Part shown: positions 11,896 to 25,285 of the stretch, piece by piece
How the letters are laid out: each line of letters starts with the position of its first letter
Numbering within the stretch: position 1 is the first letter of the stretch
NCBI RefSeq assembly: GCF_003086295.3
Contig: NC_092050.1
Span: forward strand, 156,742,699-156,806,698
Source: Arachis hypogaea
Taxonomy: Eukaryota > Streptophyta > Magnoliopsida > Fabales > Fabaceae
Direction: 5' to 3'
Length of the DNA stretch: 64,000 nt
Program-made: the position numbers and the translations under genes
Notes under the pieces: generated by a model
The model's input: the letters and a program-made list of their open reading frames with translations, nothing else
Told to the model about the DNA's origin: nothing
Databases searched by the model: none

Positions 11896-13960
11896 TGGTA
11901 CATAAATACTTTAGCTATATATCTTCTTGATCACAAGATTTGATTATGGGGTTATATTATTATTTTCTAATGCTAGATAGGCCCCTATGCTCCCCCTTGG
12001 TACTTTTATCTAGCATCATTGATAACATACCTATCCTAATTCAACACATACTTTATTTTTGTAGAAACTAGAAAAATAAAAGGTCAGCTCCTGCACTAAT
12101 TGAATGAACACATATACTTATTTATTCTTTCTGTTTATCTACGGAAATTGAAAAAAGAATATATAACTCATGAGTTAAAATGCAAGAAAAAAAAAACATC
12201 AAATATAAATTCATATATATGTATTTTAATTTACCAAGCAGGGTGAAGCTGTTACTCATCATCATAATATAACGAGGAAATTAAAGAGGAGACCAAAATG
12301 ATACCAAAAATGGACAAAGGAAGCAGCACTTGCTTGCAAATTAAGAAAAACCTAAAAGTAGAAATGAGGCAGAAAACTTGCCAAGGCCAACAAAAATAGA
12401 TGAGAAGATAAAGCATAGAAAAAAATGATAGTTAAGAAAATAAATTTCCCAATTCTACTTATTGGATGTGGTACGAGTTGATACACTCTTTTATTATTCC
12501 ACTTGGTATGTATGTCATCTATTCATTATTAGTTCATATATATTATATTTTTTGAAAATAACAAATATTATTGACATTTATGTAAAAATACGATTGTTAT
12601 TAATTAATTGTGTATTTCAATTATTTTTAATTAATAAAATAAAAATATATATTTAATTGTTAAAAAAATACTAGTGTATTTATTATAAAAGATATAATTA
12701 TAATATGTTTGATATTTTTTTATTGGTTGAAAAATACTTATGTTTTATATATGTAAAAAGGAGGATCCATTTGCATAAGTTAAAAAGAATTCGTATAAAT
12801 AGTAAATATTATTAATTAATATATTTAACCAATAAAAATATAGATTTAAATTATTTTTAAGTGTTGCTGCTTTTTTTATAACTAAAAAAAATGAAATGAG
12901 TACATAATTAATGAGAACAGATTATATTAAAAGAAAAAAAAGGAATTAATGATGTGAGGAGAGATCCAAAAAAAATGTTATAATAATAAGGGAAGTCTGG
13001 TTTTAGAGCAGAGGCATGAATAATTTCGAAGAGTCTCCATCTCTGAAAGAAGGTCCAAAAAACAATCAAACACAACCAACACCATTTCCAAACCATCTTT
13101 GATCTTTCCCCAACACAAAAACACACACTCTCAGTTCTTCACTCCCTCACTCTGCGCGGGAACTTCTGTCTTTTTCTCTTTCTCTTTTCTATTATTCATT
13201 TCTTAAATTCCCAAACAACATAATCAGTTAAGCACACATATACATACAGCATTAAATGAACTATTTTATTAATAAAATTTCTAAACGTGTTTGTTAAAAA
13301 TATAAAAAAAAATGATGCAATAAAATGAATTTTAATACATTTAGTAAAAAAAATTATTCTTATAATTTTAACAAGTTTCTTTAATATAGATTATGAATAA
13401 AAAATGATAAATAAGTAATTGAATTTTTATTTATTGCTAAAATAATGAAATTATTTATTAAATTCAATTAATTATAAATAAAATTTTTATAAAAAGAAAA
13501 TATATAAACTTGGCAGGAAGAGTTTTTTTACAAAAGTTAAAAGTTTATTAATAATTAAATTTAATAAAAGTTTAATTATTTTTATTATAAAAAATTAAGA
13601 AGCTATAATAAAATTGAAGGAAGATGTGTTAAAATTGTTTAGAGCCGCGTTTTTCAGAAGCAGTACAATCATGACACCCCTCTCTAATCATGCACTTACA
13701 CCTCTCTCTCTCTCTATATCTCTTTTCACTTTTTCTTCTGTTTCTGCCTCTTCCCAACTTGTCAATATGACACATCAAAGAGCAAAATAACAACGGTGCT
13801 GGTGCCTTCATTCAAATTAATTAATTAAAAACAATAAATGAAGTTGCAAGAAAAACAATAATTAAAATAATAATAATAAGAAGAAAAAGAAATTAAAACA
13901 AAGTGAAGAGTCTCATTCAGGGCAGTTCCCACACACTCTCTTGACTTTTTAGTATTTTCT
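11896..13960. other. Intergenic DNA upstream of the trihelix-kinase gene
   Basis: AT-rich, with no supported coding frame or recognised element. The promoter and 5' leader of the gene starting at 14363 should lie in the right part. The stretch from about 13670 carries CT-rich tracts (near 13700-13725) common in plant leaders, but no transcription start can be fixed from sequence alone. Confidence 0.4.
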
Positions 13961-14362
13961 CCTTTCTGTTGCTACTTTTCATCGTTTCGGATGTTTGCTT
14001 TTGCTTGCTGTGATCCTCTTCTCTTTGTGACTTTCCCTTTTCAAGATCATGCCACCAATAACAATAACAACATCAACATTTTACATTTACATTTTACCCC
14101 CATTCAAAACCCTTTTCAGACAAACAACAATTGCTATCACAACTACAAGTACAAAACCTCTTCCCTCAATCAAATCAATAACCCACACTTCATTTCCATT
14201 CTACCTAGCTAGTTCAACTCCAACAATGCTTCCTCCTTCTTCTTCTTCTGGTTCCTTCCTCATCTAATTCTCTTCCTCCATTCCATTCCATTCCATTCTC
14301 CCAAGAAAAAAAACAAAGACTTGTTTTTTTTTTAATTTTTTAGCTGGGCCCATTTGACTATA

Positions 14363-14419
14363 ATGGGTGACAAGGGAGACTCATCCAAGAAACAACCACA
14401 ACAATCTCACCACCCTAAA

Positions 14420-14451
<32 letters not shown>

Positions 14452-17400
14452 GATTTCATCTTCTCCAAAATCCCTACCACAAGCTTCTGCTGAGGAACCA
14501 ATATCAGAAACAAGGACAATCCATCACCAACAGCAACAGTCACCAGTTGTTGTTGTGAGTGGAGCAACTCCATTCATCTCATCAAGCCCTCTCTATGTCT
14601 CAAGTGGTGCAAGTTCTTCACCCTTTGAGCAGCAACAATTTGAGGCACTGAATGTTACCTCAAAGAGGCCAAGGTATACTGGACAATGGAAGCTTCTTCC
14701 ATCACCATCCTCACAGCAGCATCAGAAACAAATGGCGGCCATGCTCCCAAGCGAATCAAGCCCTTCACCATCAGCAAATCCACCACAACCCTTACAAACA
14801 TATGCTGCTGCTGCAGCAGCAGCGGCTGCATCATCTTCATCAGACACAGCATCATCTCCAAGTCACTCACCTATGCCTTTGCTCTCAGGTGGTTCTGGCC
14901 ATGAAGGGAGCAAGCCAACATCAGAAGGAGAACAACCACCACAGCAACTTCATCACCAGCAACTAAGAAAAGGGAAGTATGTGAGTCCAGTTTGGAAGCC
15001 TAATGAGATGCTATGGCTTGCAAGGGCATGGAAAGCACAGTACCAAGGTGGTGGCTCTGAAGGTTCATCTTCAAGAACAGAACAACAGCAAGAATTGGGA
15101 GGAATGAGTAGAGGGAAAACTAGGGCTGACAAAGATAGAGAAGTAGCTGAGTTTCTTCAGAGGCATGGGGTCAGCAGAGATGCTAAGACAGCAGGGACCA
15201 AATGGGATAACATGTTAGGTGAATTCAGGAAAGTGTATGAATGGGAGAGAGGTGGTGAGAGAGAACAAGTTGGAAAGAGCTACTTTAGGCTCTCACCATA
15301 TGAGAGGAAGCTTCATAGGTTGCCAGCTTCCTTTGATGAGGAGGTTTTTGAGGAGCTTTCACAGTTCATGGGGTCCAGAATGAGGTCCTCCTCTCATGGT
15401 GGCGGCAGAGGTGTAGATGATGGTAGGACAGCATCACATGCTGCTGTTGCTACAGTGAGACCTCTGCCACTGCCTCCACCTAGGCCTTACAAGGATGATG
15501 ATCTTCCTCTCTCAGGTTTGCACAGTAAAAAGCTATCAAAAATTAAATCTTCTTTGTATTATTGAAATGGGAAACGAAAATATATGTTCATAACAATAAT
15601 AATAATAATAACAACAATAATAATAATAATGATGATAAAAATAATAATAATAAAATGAACTTTCAATGCAGCAGTTGAATAATTCTCCCAAGGTTTTCTT
15701 TCTGTTCTACTATTTATTTTTTTTGTTTAATTTTTGTTCCCTTTTATGGAATGAACAGTGGTTTAGGAATACTTACAAACAGTTGAAGGGCACGTAATAT
15801 TCACTGTGATTCTCTGACTGCTACAACCACCACTACTGTTCTTTCTTCTCATCCTTCTAGAAAAGAATGTGTGCTTTTACAAGGGGATTTTGTTTGGAAG
15901 ATGATGAAAACGAAAGCAAAGTTTTAAACTTTCTAACAACCCATATCTCACTTTGTGTCATTCTTCTTTTGCAGCCAGGACAACAAAGCAATTGGGTGGT
16001 AATGAAGCTTTCTTTCATGGTCCCAACAGAGGTAGCTTATTAGGGTTGGACCCTCATCAGCATAATTTATTGGACATTCAAGGGACTTCGTCTTCTTCAT
16101 CTTCCAGAGAGCTGAGAAGAATTGGGAAGATAAGGATGACATGGGAGGAATGTGTGAGCCTTTGGGCTGAAGAAGGTGAAGTTCATAGAGGGAGAGTGAG
16201 GGTTCAAGCTTCAAGCTTTTTGAATGCTGATGAACTCACTTACTTCGATGAATCCATGGTTCCATGTCTCATGGAGTCCTTCGAAGATGGTCCCCTAAGA
16301 GGTTATTCGGTTGATAGATTTGTTTCGGGTCAGCAAGTCAAAGTTTTTGGGAGAAGAAAATCGTCTTCTGCTTCATCACCTCCTTCTTCTGGTAATTAAC
16401 AACCTTAATAACTAATCATTTTGATTTGTTCTATGATGTTTCAATAATGCATCATCAACATACAGGTTTTAACGAAAGACTTCAATTTCCATCCAAATCA
16501 CCTTCCATAAGATGTGAGTTTTTTTTTTTTTATTTTAGTATATACTTTTTGTTTTTGACCCTATTTCTTTTCATTAGTCTTTCTAATTTCTCATTTGATG
16601 TGATGATGAACAACTGGGACAAGAAAACCTTTTTTTTTGGGATAAGTTTATTATTCTTTAAAAAATGTTTTGTAATATTCATTTCTAAATACATTCTTTT
16701 TTAATTATTAATTATTGTTCAATTGAGTATTTCATATCTCTTATATTTTCTCTAACTAAAAGTATATTCAATATATACAGTAAAAAGGATATAGAGGACA
16801 CACATGCATGTTATTCTTTTACATTCAAAATAGTTTACATTCAAAATCTTGATGAAGTTTTTTTACTTATTCTAGTCTATTATTGAATGAGAAATCAGAA
16901 GTCTATGTAAGTTTTGTGAACCTGTGTCATATCTTCTCTTTTTGTAAATAAAATGAATTTAATTAAAAAATCAAATAAAAAAAATATAAACTAGTTCTAA
17001 AAAAACAAAATGTACATTTAAACATGCACTAAAAGGTAGGATAAGTATATTTTTCTCAAAATTTATAGTAACAGATTGAATATTGAAATTGAAGATGGAA
17101 TTGATGATGCATCAGCATAACACAATCCTATTTAGATAAGTACAATAAGTGATTGACTTAACATGCACTTATAGTATGTATTCCATTAAGGTAGAGAGTA
17201 TATATATAGAGAGAGAATAATAGTTGAATATGGTTTGGGTTGGTGATGCAGCAGCGAATACTACAACAACAGTAGAGTTTAGGGACCCAAGTGAATACTA
17301 CATGGAATGTTTGCAACAGAGAATAATGTCATCACTACAACAACACTCACTTCCAACCTTATTCGAATTGAAACGCTACTTGCAAGAGCCACCTCCACAA

Positions 17401-18735
17401 GACTTACGCTTCCCACTCCGTAAACAGGTTTACGACGACTTACCACCTTCCAAAGACCTCTTCTTCACTCCTTCAACTCACCCGCCTTTCTTGGATTCTA
17501 GAACCTTCCTCTACGACGTCGTTTCCCCTCTCATCAGATCCAACAACCCTACCATTCTCCCATCTTCTAGAGACTCCTTCATTCCCCTTTGGGACCATTG
17601 CATTAACTCAATTCTTTCCTTCTTCTGTAACCAAGATTTCATTCTAATCAGAAAGCCAACACATACTACTTCTACTGCATTGCAAGATCAATGGCCCAAC
17701 GTTACTGGTTTCGTTAACAACTATTGCTTATGGCGAGGGGAAGAAACCGATCAACTACGAGAGGGACAACAAGATCCGTCTTCCACCATTGTTGAGAAGC
17801 TTCTGTGGACCTACGCGGATCTACCTTACATTCTCGGCTACTACGCCATTGGAACCAAGGTAACACTCTGCGCGCTAAGTAGGTCAACGCAATCAGACCA
17901 AGGAGAAACGAGAATCGTACGAACGGATCTACAACAACTTAACCTAACTACACCTACAGAACGAATCAAAGCTTTGGTTCCGTGTTTCAGAATCGCTACA
18001 CTGTTACCGTTACTGAGCAAGATCTGTAACAACAGCAAGGGACTCGGGATCTTCACGTACAGCGATTTCGAGAGATTTGACCACGGAAACGGCGTCGTAA
18101 CGGAGATGACGCCGAACACATGCACTAGAATGTTCTCCGATAAGAGAAAATGGCTGGCGGCGAAGGAGGTTTACGAGATCTTGAAACACCGAATCCCTCA
18201 CGCGGAGACTCTGGTTCAGTGTTGCGAAAACGACATGAGTTTAGTGTTCAAGCCGAGAGGTTGCAGAACGAAGCCTTCAAACTGCGAGGAGTTAGTTGAG
18301 GCGTTGAAGTGCGTGACGAAAGCGCTGGTGGCGCTGCACGACTTGTCGTTTATGCATAGGGATTTGGGATGGGAGAAAGTGATGAGGAGGAGTGATAGTA
18401 GGGAGAGGGAGAGTGAGTGGTTTGTGTGTGGGTTTGAGGAGGCGAGTGGGGCTCCGGAGCTGAACAGGCGCGTGAGAGTTGGGAGGGAGGGGGAGTGGGC
18501 GCCGGAAATGGAAAGAGGTTTGCATTCCGTTAAAGTTGATGTGTGGGGGGTTGGGTGGTTGATAAGGACCTGCGGTTTGGTGGTTCCCAAAATGGTGAAG
18601 GAGTTGGAGAGGATGTGTATGGAGAATAATCCCGAGCATCGCCCTACGGCGGCTGACTGTTATCACCACCTGCTTCAGCTTCAGTCGTCTCTCTCTCACC
18701 ACCAACCGCCTCCTCCTGCCGCTCATTTGATGTGA
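14363..18735 (+). CDS. Trihelix DNA-binding protein with C-terminal kinase-like domain
   Basis: I join four exons: 14363-15515, 15975-16391, 16466-16513 and 17252-18735. All introns are GT-AG (donors GTTTGC, GTAATT, GTGAGT; acceptors TTTTGCAG, ACATACAG, GATGCAG), and all three junctions fall in phase 1, giving 1033 codons with no stop. The ATG at 14363 opens a low-complexity N-terminus (polyglutamine near residues 20-35, poly-Ala). Residues about 205-315 form a trihelix (GT/Myb-like) domain: PVWKPNEMLWLARAWKAQY, AGTKWDNMLGEFRKVYEWE, GKSYFRLSPYERKLH. Residues about 690-1010 are kinase-like with HRDLGWEKV (no Asn after HRD), CGFEE where DFG is expected, then APEM and DVWGVGWLI. I infer a pseudokinase. 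Similar trihelix-kinase fusions are known in plants (I recall At5g51800-like proteins; unverified). The likely site is the nucleus. If exon 3 is skipped, the first two exons end in TAA at 16399, giving a 525-residue trihelix-only protein. Confidence 0.85.
15594..15651 (+). repeat. Imperfect (AAT)n microsatellite in intron 1
   Basis: AAT/AAC trinucleotide units with a few interruptions (ATG ATG) inside the first intron of the trihelix-kinase gene. Confidence 0.85.
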
Positions 18736-20500
18736 TTCGTTCATTTTCACTCATCAACTCACTTCTATTCTTCTTTGTTATTATGCATCTATTTTTCATT
18801 GTTTTTTCTTCTTCTTTTTTTTAAACATTAGGATAGTTTGTGTTTTATTTTTTAAAAATAATAATATCATTTTTATTCATTTTTAATGATGCATGATTTT
18901 TCGGATTATTTAATAATCTATTGCGGTTCTTCATTATTTTTTACAATTAATTTTTACTTTATTTTATATATATGTAGTCGCTAGAATTAGCCCATAATAG
19001 TTGTGCTTTTCATTGCATAATTTTAGTTAAGTTATTAATGTTAAATTATATGATATTTGATAGTTCAATTTATATAGATGTATATAATACATCTTTGTAT
19101 TGATGCTGTTTTATTAATTTTAAATTATATATTATAATATTTTTATAAGTTCTTAAATTTTTTATTTATGTTGTACAAATGTAAGGTAACTTAATTTGTT
19201 TTATCTTATCATTAATTGAGCTTAATTGTGAGGCCAGCCATCCAAGTCTCAACCCACATAATCATTTGTGTACTTCAATAAGAATAAAGAGTGTCATAAT
19301 TTATTGTGTGATAATACAAATTTGAATTTTTTTTATTACTATTATATATACACTCATGAAAAGGTTATGAATTTTGAGAGTCCAAGCTAAGTTTTACAAA
19401 TACTCTATAATGATAGCATTTTCATCTATGTGTAAAATAGTGTTCTATTCACATTGATAAACTTTACCCACCCATCATCATAAGAATAATTCCTTTTAGA
19501 GATGATTTCTTCTGCTTTTATATTTTGTAGTTATTAATTTAGGTAACTGCCTATTATAGTTGCTACTTGCTAATTAAAATTTTCAGAGAGAAATTATTTC
19601 TTATAAATTCTTTTGTTGACTTATTAATTCTTCATTTATATAAAAAGAGACATATTAGACTATACTGTTTATAAAGCTTCTTAATAATCTTCCTATGATA
19701 GTATGATGTGAATATTTTCATTCAAACATTACTTTCCCTGTGTGAAGAATAGATGATTAATATAAAAAAATAGAATATTTACTAATATATACTTTCTGCT
19801 GCCATTAAATCAGAAAAATCATATTTTTCATCCCTTTAAAATTTAACAAATAATTAATAAGAACTATTAAGAAAAAGTTTAAATTATCCTGATCAAATGT
19901 AAGGAAGTGATAACTGATAACCATGGTAGTTGTTGGATTGCAGTTTCTAACAAGTCAGGGTTTTGTGTACTTTTTTTGGCATTGGGGTGTGAGAATGTAA
20001 AAAACAAGGTTTAAGAGCCTTAATAAATTAAATTATTTATTCTTTATAATTTGAGAGTGTTATTGATTGATACCTTGTGAAGATGGGGATGGTAGAGAGG
20101 TATAATTAATGGCGTAGGGGCTGGAGAGAGAGGAGATGAGACATTGGAGGCTGGAATTGGCGGCTGTTGCTGCTGCTGCGTGCTGTGATGAGTGTTTCAT
20201 TCATCAAATCAAAATCCTCGAATTGCAAACACTACAGCAGCAGCAGAAGGGTTCAGAGTGTATAGCAGTGTTTTACAGTTTTGGATTGGTACGTCTCCAA
20301 AGTGAGACTCAGATTATTAGATGAGTGTGTTGATGAGGTTTCTGCAACATTTGAGGTTAGGTGAAACATTTTTGGAATAAATGTTCTGCTTCCCCCCCCC
20401 CCCCCCTCTCTCTTTTACTATCTTTTTCCCTAAGCCTTTTATTTTTAATATGGAGAAAGATGTGGGGTGTAACAGCATTATGAAAAATAGGGGTACTTTT
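18736..20500. other. Intergenic DNA after the trihelix-kinase gene
   Basis: AT-rich and without a recognised element. A GC-richer patch at 20085-20330 carries a 62-codon frame (20136-20324; it includes an Ala run from a GCTGCT tract). It has no domain signature and I do not call it a gene. Confidence 0.45.
20392..20406 (+). repeat. C15 homopolymer followed by CT tract
   Basis: Fifteen consecutive C, then CTCTCTCTTTT. This is unusual in such AT-rich DNA and prone to sequencing length error. Confidence 0.9.
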
Positions 20501-20860
20501 TCCGCATGTGGTGTTAGGAGGCTGAAATCGGACCGAGCGATTTAGAGTAAGGAACTCGGACGGTCCGATTAGAAGAGATCTACAAAAAACTAATTTTTTA
20601 CAAAACTCGGACGGTCCGTTTTGATTTAAAAAAAAAAACTAAAAACGGATTTTGTTTTAAAGAAAAAATTAAAAAAAATAAAAATTGTTAACGGAAGGTC
20701 CGTTTTCATTTAAAAAAAAAACCAAAAAATGTAAACGGAGGGTCCGATTTCATGTTAAATAAAAAAAAAAAAAACAAAAACTAATCGGACGGTCCAATTT
20801 GTGATCAACAAATTTTTTAACAAAAAATTCGAACGGTCCAATTTCTCTCTGTTCCACACC
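20500..20860. repeat. Quasi-palindrome array, third locus
   Basis: Seven units of the CGGA-NNN-TCCG family (for example ACTCGGACGGTCCGATTA near 20555, ACTCGGACGGTCCGTTTT near 20607, AATCGGACGGTCCAATTT near 20785). Poly(A)/poly(T)-rich spacers of about 30-60 bases separate them. By likeness to 7833-8290 and 11544-11886 this is probably another non-autonomous MULE, but I could not find its target duplication. Confidence 0.6.
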
Positions 20861-21073
20861 TGTATATATCATAACCAAGCACAACTCACTCGTTCCTCCA
20901 ATATAAAAAAAATTAGCATTTCCCCTACATGGCCTTTGCTAACAAATTTAAAATCTCTATATATCTCCATCTTCATCTATCATCCTATAATTTCTTAGGG
21001 TTTTAATTTACTTCCGCTCTTAATTTTAAGATTTTTTATTTAAATACTTTATTTATTGAAATGTGCAACATAT

Positions 21074-21987
21074 AAAATATTTATGTTTTTACACTTATTA
21101 CATATCTAAAATACACAAAATAAAAGATAAATAAATATAGAAATCGAAAATTGTGCAATCGATATGTATAACACCTTAAAAAATATATCCGGGTGTACTT
21201 TGGAATATGTTAAGTCAGAAAATATTCATCTCATTCATCTAAAATTTAAATTAAAAATTTTATCATTTTAAATTTTAAATAAAATTAGATGAAATGAAAA
21301 AAAAAAAATCAAACCAACACAATACAATACGATCCGGAATATTATATCGACATCTCAAGTCTTGAGTTGGTTTTACACATATTTTGAATGCATTTAAAAT
21401 TTAAAATTTTTAATTTCTTAATTTAAAAATTTTAAATTATTATTTTTTTCAAATTTGAATACAAAAATATAATTAACCGTACAACTATAATAATACGACT
21501 ATATTTATTTGTATTTGGTTGAATTAAATTGTTAATTTAAATTATATTTATCTAAATTTTAAATTATTTAAATAAAATTGGATGAAATAAAAATCAAACC
21601 AACACAATTTAATCTAAAACATTATATCAATATATCAAATCTTAAGTTAGTTTTGCACATATCTTGAATGCATTTAAAATTTTAAATTATTAATTTTTAA
21701 TTTTAAAACTTTAAATTGTTAGTTTTTTTTAAATCGAATATATAAACATAATTAATCATATAAATATAATAATATGAGTATATTTATTTGTATTAAATTG
21801 AATTAAATCGTTAATTTAAATTATATTAATCAAAATTTTAAATTAAAAAATTTGTATTTTTTAAAAATTTAAATTATTTGAATAAAATTAGATGAAATAG
21901 AAAAATCAAATCAAATCAAATTGTATCAAATTGTATCATGAAATTAATTAGATGATTTTTTTTTGTTTTCCTTTATAACTCAAGATA

Positions 21988-22043
<56 letters not shown>

Positions 22044-22135
22044 AAAGTGTTACACATCTTAGGTGTATAATATCCCATTTTTAAACTTATTAATCTTTTA
22101 TCTTGTGTATCTAAAATGTGTAAAAACGTAAATAC
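21074..22135. repeat. Inverted-repeat-bounded element with internal tandem repeat
   Basis: The left flank (about 21074-21190: TATTTATGTTTTTACAC...TAAAATACACAAAATAAAAGA...GTATAACACC) is answered in inverted form at about 22045-22135. Between them is a tandem duplication: the segment at 21265-21575 recurs at 21555-21885, with a partial third start near 21885. The landmark AAACCAACACAAT occurs at 21311 and 21596, a period near 285 bases. Both copies are diverged by point changes. Confidence 0.55.
21985..22041. repeat. (AT)n microsatellite
   Basis: TA repeats interrupted once by a C near 22006. Confidence 0.95.
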
Positions 22136-22179
22136 TATGAGCAATACCCATATTGATAAATAACCTAAGCAATACATTA

Positions 22180-25019
22180 TTGTGATATTTCTAATTATTT
22201 TTTTATGTTATTAACTTGGATATTAAGTTGTCACATGCATGTATTTATTATTATTGAATAAGATATATTGAAAGAGAGCAATGATTAATAAAGTAGGGTT
22301 TATAAGACAAATTAAACGAGAGGGGAAAAAAGAGGACTTACTATGATCGAGAAGGCTATCTTCATGTGGTTGTCACATGGCAATCAACTATGATTGATTG
22401 AGCTTTTTAACAAGTGAATATTGGAATTGTTCTTAAGTACCACCAACATCTTAGATACGTTTATTTTAAGGTAAAATTTTTTTTTTTTTTTTTTAAATTT
22501 TGAAAAGTTTTAAAGTAATTCTAATATTTATACGAATAAGTTTGAGTTTAGATTTTTTTTTTTTTTTTTTTTTTGGGTTAAGAATCGTCATGTGTAAAGC
22601 ACGCACATAAATTTTGTTAACCTATCTCTAACTTCAATTTTGTTGGCAAGTTGCCAAGTTACTAAGATGCTTGTGTGGATGGCAATACTTTTAGCTTTTT
22701 CTTATTTTGTTTACGGAGCTGAGACATTGAGTGTGTTTATTATGTGATTATACTATGTGTATATTAAAATAGTTACTAAAATAAATTATTAATATAAAAT
22801 ATATATTAAAATATAAATATACATTAAAAATAAATTAAACTATATCATCAAAAATTGGTTGAATGCCCCATCAGCATGAGGTTGGCATCAAGGCTCGTTT
22901 GTTTAATGGGTATTCCTTTGATATTAGGGACTTTAAATTACGTTGTAATTGCTTGCTAAGTATTTTGGTCTTTTTTGGATTATTTTCATGTTTGTTTAAT
23001 ATTATTAGAAATATAATTATTTATATATTTTTTTTAATAATTTAAATATTTTAAAAGAAATAATATTATAATATCAAAATTTTATGATTGAAAAATCTAA
23101 AATTTAATATTTATTAGACCACAAAAAAAAATTTAGCATAAGCTAAATTAAAAAGAAAAAAATACTATACAAAAAATTTAAATAAATAAAAAAAATTATT
23201 TAAACAAACGTATTAGATATATAATCATTTATATACCTTTTTTTATTAATTTAAACATTTTAAAAAAATAATTTGACTATAAACATTAACATAGTTTAAG
23301 TGTTTTTGTCTTTTGTTGCAAGAGCAATATAACACTTTGATTTATTCTTTTAAGAAATCAATTATTGCTAGAATTATATTTTTAAAAGAATAAAACATAA
23401 TGCTATGTTCACAAACTAACCCTATCTTTAATTATCGTGAGTGAATTACAAATAACTTTTTTTTCATCCATACCATGTTTGTGAAGAGATATAATTATTA
23501 TTTATGTTGTCTTTTTTTGTTTATTTAAATTTTTGAGAATGATAGTTTTATGATATGATATTAGAGTTCTCTAAAAAATTTAGAGTTCGATTATTGGCAA
23601 ATTTTTTAAATAAAAAAATAGTATAAAGCGAATAAAAAAAACTAATACAAAAATTAAATAAACATAAAAAAAATTTTACTTGAATAAAAATATTAAAAAT
23701 ATAATTATTTATATTAATTTTTTTATCTAATTAAACTTTGAAATGAGTAATTTAATGACAATTTAAAAATCAAATGTTGAGAAAGTTTCCTCTCAAATGC
23801 TAGCCATTGATTGAAGAATTTTGTGCCGTCGGTTGAAGGCTAAGTATACATCTATCTATATATAGGCAAGTACATATGTAATGAGAATGGTTGTTCGCTC
23901 AGCAATTAAAGCTGGAAAAGATAAGGGTCTATTATTGTATTTCACTATTTAATTAATTAATGGTAGATTAACACCGTGTTATGCTTCGAATACTATGAAT
24001 TAAAAAGAAGCTTGTAAGAAATTATACTTTGCAGACTTTACTTCTTGTTGTTCCATTATTATTGCTTTGAATACTATCAATTATGGCAGATATGATAGAG
24101 GTTCGCAACACTATTACTGCCAAAGAAGATTGCAACATGAGTTTCATCAGAAATGATCTTTTAGTCGCTGTAAATTAACTTTTTAAAATTATTTTTTATC
24201 TTAAATTTTTAATTTTCAATTTTTAATTTCAATATATAATTGGCTTATAAAATGAGAGATGTCTTATATTTATAAATTATTTAGAGATTTTATATTCAAT
24301 AAATGTATAATTTATAATATACTTTTTTTTACACTCAAAAAATAATTATTTAAAATATGAATATTTGCAAGGTGAGGATAGACTCTAATATCATATTAGA
24401 AATGATGAAATTGAGTGCATCTAACTCAATTCTAAAAAATTAATTTATAAATAAAGTATATCTAACACTTATAAATAATTATTTAAAGAACTTATCCTTG
24501 ATAGATATAAGACTTGTAATAAATCCTAACCTTAATTATAAATTTTAAATTTTTTAAAAATATAAAAAATTATTTTATAATAACTGAAATTAATTAATAT
24601 TCACTAATTAAAAATTAATTATCTATTCTGTTTATTCTTATAGAATTTTCTAGATTCGTTGATATATAGTTTTTATTGCCTTGTCTCTTATATTATTATA
24701 ATATAGAAAAGTATAGATAGACAATGAGAATACTAAACAATGTGAATAATGGATATGTCGGATATTCAATTCAATAGGTATGCAGATGATTATATGTTTA
24801 TTATTTTTAATTGGATGGTTTTTTTTTATTCGATTTACTCATACACAGTTTTAATAATGGCTGAATGTTTAATTCACTAGGTGTGCAGATGGTTATCCTA
24901 ATGTTAAAATTTAGGAGATAATTTGAGAGTAGAGTGTTTTTTATTTTATTAGGTCAATTCTAGAGTCTATTATTCACATTATTTACAACAGTGATTATTT
25001 ATATAACAAAACCGATATA
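22180..25019. other. AT-rich intergenic DNA with a diffuse repeat family
   Basis: No gene seen. Diverged copies of one repeat (ATAATTATTTATATATTTTTTT ... TTATAATATCAAAATTTT, given as two landmarks) occur at about 22990-23100, 23205-23290 and 23690-23760. The same family recurs at the right end of the window (63720-63800, 63925-64000). The rest is unassigned. Confidence 0.4.
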
Positions 25020-25285
25020 ATAAAAAAAATTTGGTAACAAAAAATTTTCAGCTATAATTAGCCAAAACTTTCTATAATTTACTTCATTTATATAACTTAA
25101 TAACAGTTTTATTTTTTATCCCACTCTCCTATCAATTCACTTATCATATTTTTATCAGCTCTATTTATTAATGACATTAATTATAATATCATATTCCTTA
25201 CTATTAGGCATTCTTGTAATTAATACTTAATATTTTCGTTTATGATTTAATTTTTATATTTAAGAATACAATAAAAACTAATAAT

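Noticed and set aside
16426..16704. Plus frame of 92 residues after the trihelix exons
   Set aside because: Only 16466-16513 is coding-like (GFNERLQFPSKSPSIR); the rest is a T-rich intron giving a Phe-rich artefact.
17841..18750. Several minus-strand frames over the kinase-like exon
   Set aside because: They are antisense shadows of the GC-richer coding exon with no domain signature.
20136..20324. 62-residue plus frame with Ala run
   Set aside because: No homologous motif, a simple GCT repeat accounts for its composition, and no splice partners were seen.
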